The position numbers were made by a program, and so were the translations under genes. DNA of 14,618 nucleotides from the NCBI GenBank assembly GCA_964548535.1, contig CAZJRQ010000045.1:1-14618 (forward strand). Direction: 5' to 3'. Below are positions 14,515 to 14,618 of the stretch, one piece after another (the stretch's first letter is position 1; every line of letters starts with the position of its first letter). The notes under the pieces are model-generated. The model did not search any database and was not told where the DNA came from. It saw only the letters and a program-made list of their open reading frames with translations. The stretch comes from CAZJRQ01 sp964548535 (GTDB lineage Bacteria > Bacillota > Clostridia > Oscillospirales > Ruminococcaceae).

Positions 14515-14618
14515 TGTCCTGCCCCAGTTTGTACAAACAGTACAAAAAAGTCCCTTATGGCAAATATTAAATTTTAATCAACAAACTGATTTCTCATTTC
14601 AAGTGGAGTCAGTTTTGT
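14515..14618 (-). mobile_element. End of an IS3-family insertion sequence (rest outside the window)
   Basis: The terminal sequence begins TGTCCTGCCCCAGTTTGTAC at 14515, with the TG start usual for IS3-family ends and a 12-bp palindrome GTTTGTACAAAC at 14527-14538. The end of a transposase frame lies inward on the - strand. The element breaks the gene that starts at 14484. The other end and target duplication are beyond the window. The precise border is an estimate, good to a few bases. Confidence 0.65.
14574..14618 (-). CDS. IS3-family transposase OrfB, C-terminal end (partial)
   Basis: The - strand reads TKLTPLEMRNQFVD and stops at 14574. A short LTPLEMRNQ-type tail after the DDE integrase core is typical of OrfB transposases of the IS3 family. 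Only 14 residues are in the window, so the subgroup cannot be told. Confidence 0.6.
   Translation of the reverse strand, partial: TKLTPLEMRNQFVD

Noticed and set aside
1..14618. CRISPR array, tRNA or rRNA genes
   Set aside because: No regularly spaced repeats of suitable length and no tRNA or rRNA signatures were seen on either strand.

Overview
The window is low-GC DNA that looks like a gut or rumen Clostridia genome (Ruminococcus/Eubacterium-like). The reasons are AT-rich third positions, strong AGGAGG-type ribosome binding sites, sigma-A style promoters, a Clostridia-type MobL/MobP relaxase, and FtsX-type ABC exporters paired with an OmpR-family two-component system. The taxonomic guess is inference. 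Every complete gene is on the + strand; only a transposase fragment at the right edge is on the - strand.

Region 1 (1-4634) is a methionine and one-carbon block. It starts with a 3'-terminal scrap resembling the end of a 23S rRNA uracil-C5 methyltransferase (RlmD/RumA type). A LysR-type regulator with its own promoter follows, then metE (cobalamin-independent methionine synthase) and metF (methylenetetrahydrofolate reductase). metE and metF overlap by 14 bases. MetF makes the 5-methyl-THF that MetE uses, and the LysR protein is the likely local regulator. A strong terminator closes the block.

Region 2 (about 4640-8410) is a mobilization module. It holds a short decayed-looking stretch, a nested inverted-repeat region that is a good oriT candidate, a possible 28-codon small ORF, a small ribbon-helix-helix-like accessory protein, and a relaxase carrying a long array of Sel1-like repeats. 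The relaxase gene is split by a -1 frameshift at a run of seven A residues (7248-7254). No integrase or replication gene is in view.

Region 3 (about 8530-14514) is a sensor-transporter system: an OmpR/PhoB-type response regulator, a sensor kinase with a large extracytoplasmic domain, two FtsX/MacB-like permeases, a LolD/MacB-like ATPase and a small acidic membrane-anchored protein. Between kinase and transporter lies a 181-bp element bounded by 13-bp perfect inverted repeats with an 18-bp hairpin at its centre, then a terminator. Four tandem 11-bp direct repeats next to a -10 box follow and look like the binding site of the response regulator.

Region 4 (14515-14618) is the end of an IS3-family insertion sequence. 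It interrupts a further gene of the transporter operon after about 10 codons.

The strongest candidates for something new are the 181-bp inverted-repeat element (10811-10991), the four-repeat operator (11026-11069), and the relaxase-Sel1 fusion with its A7 frameshift.
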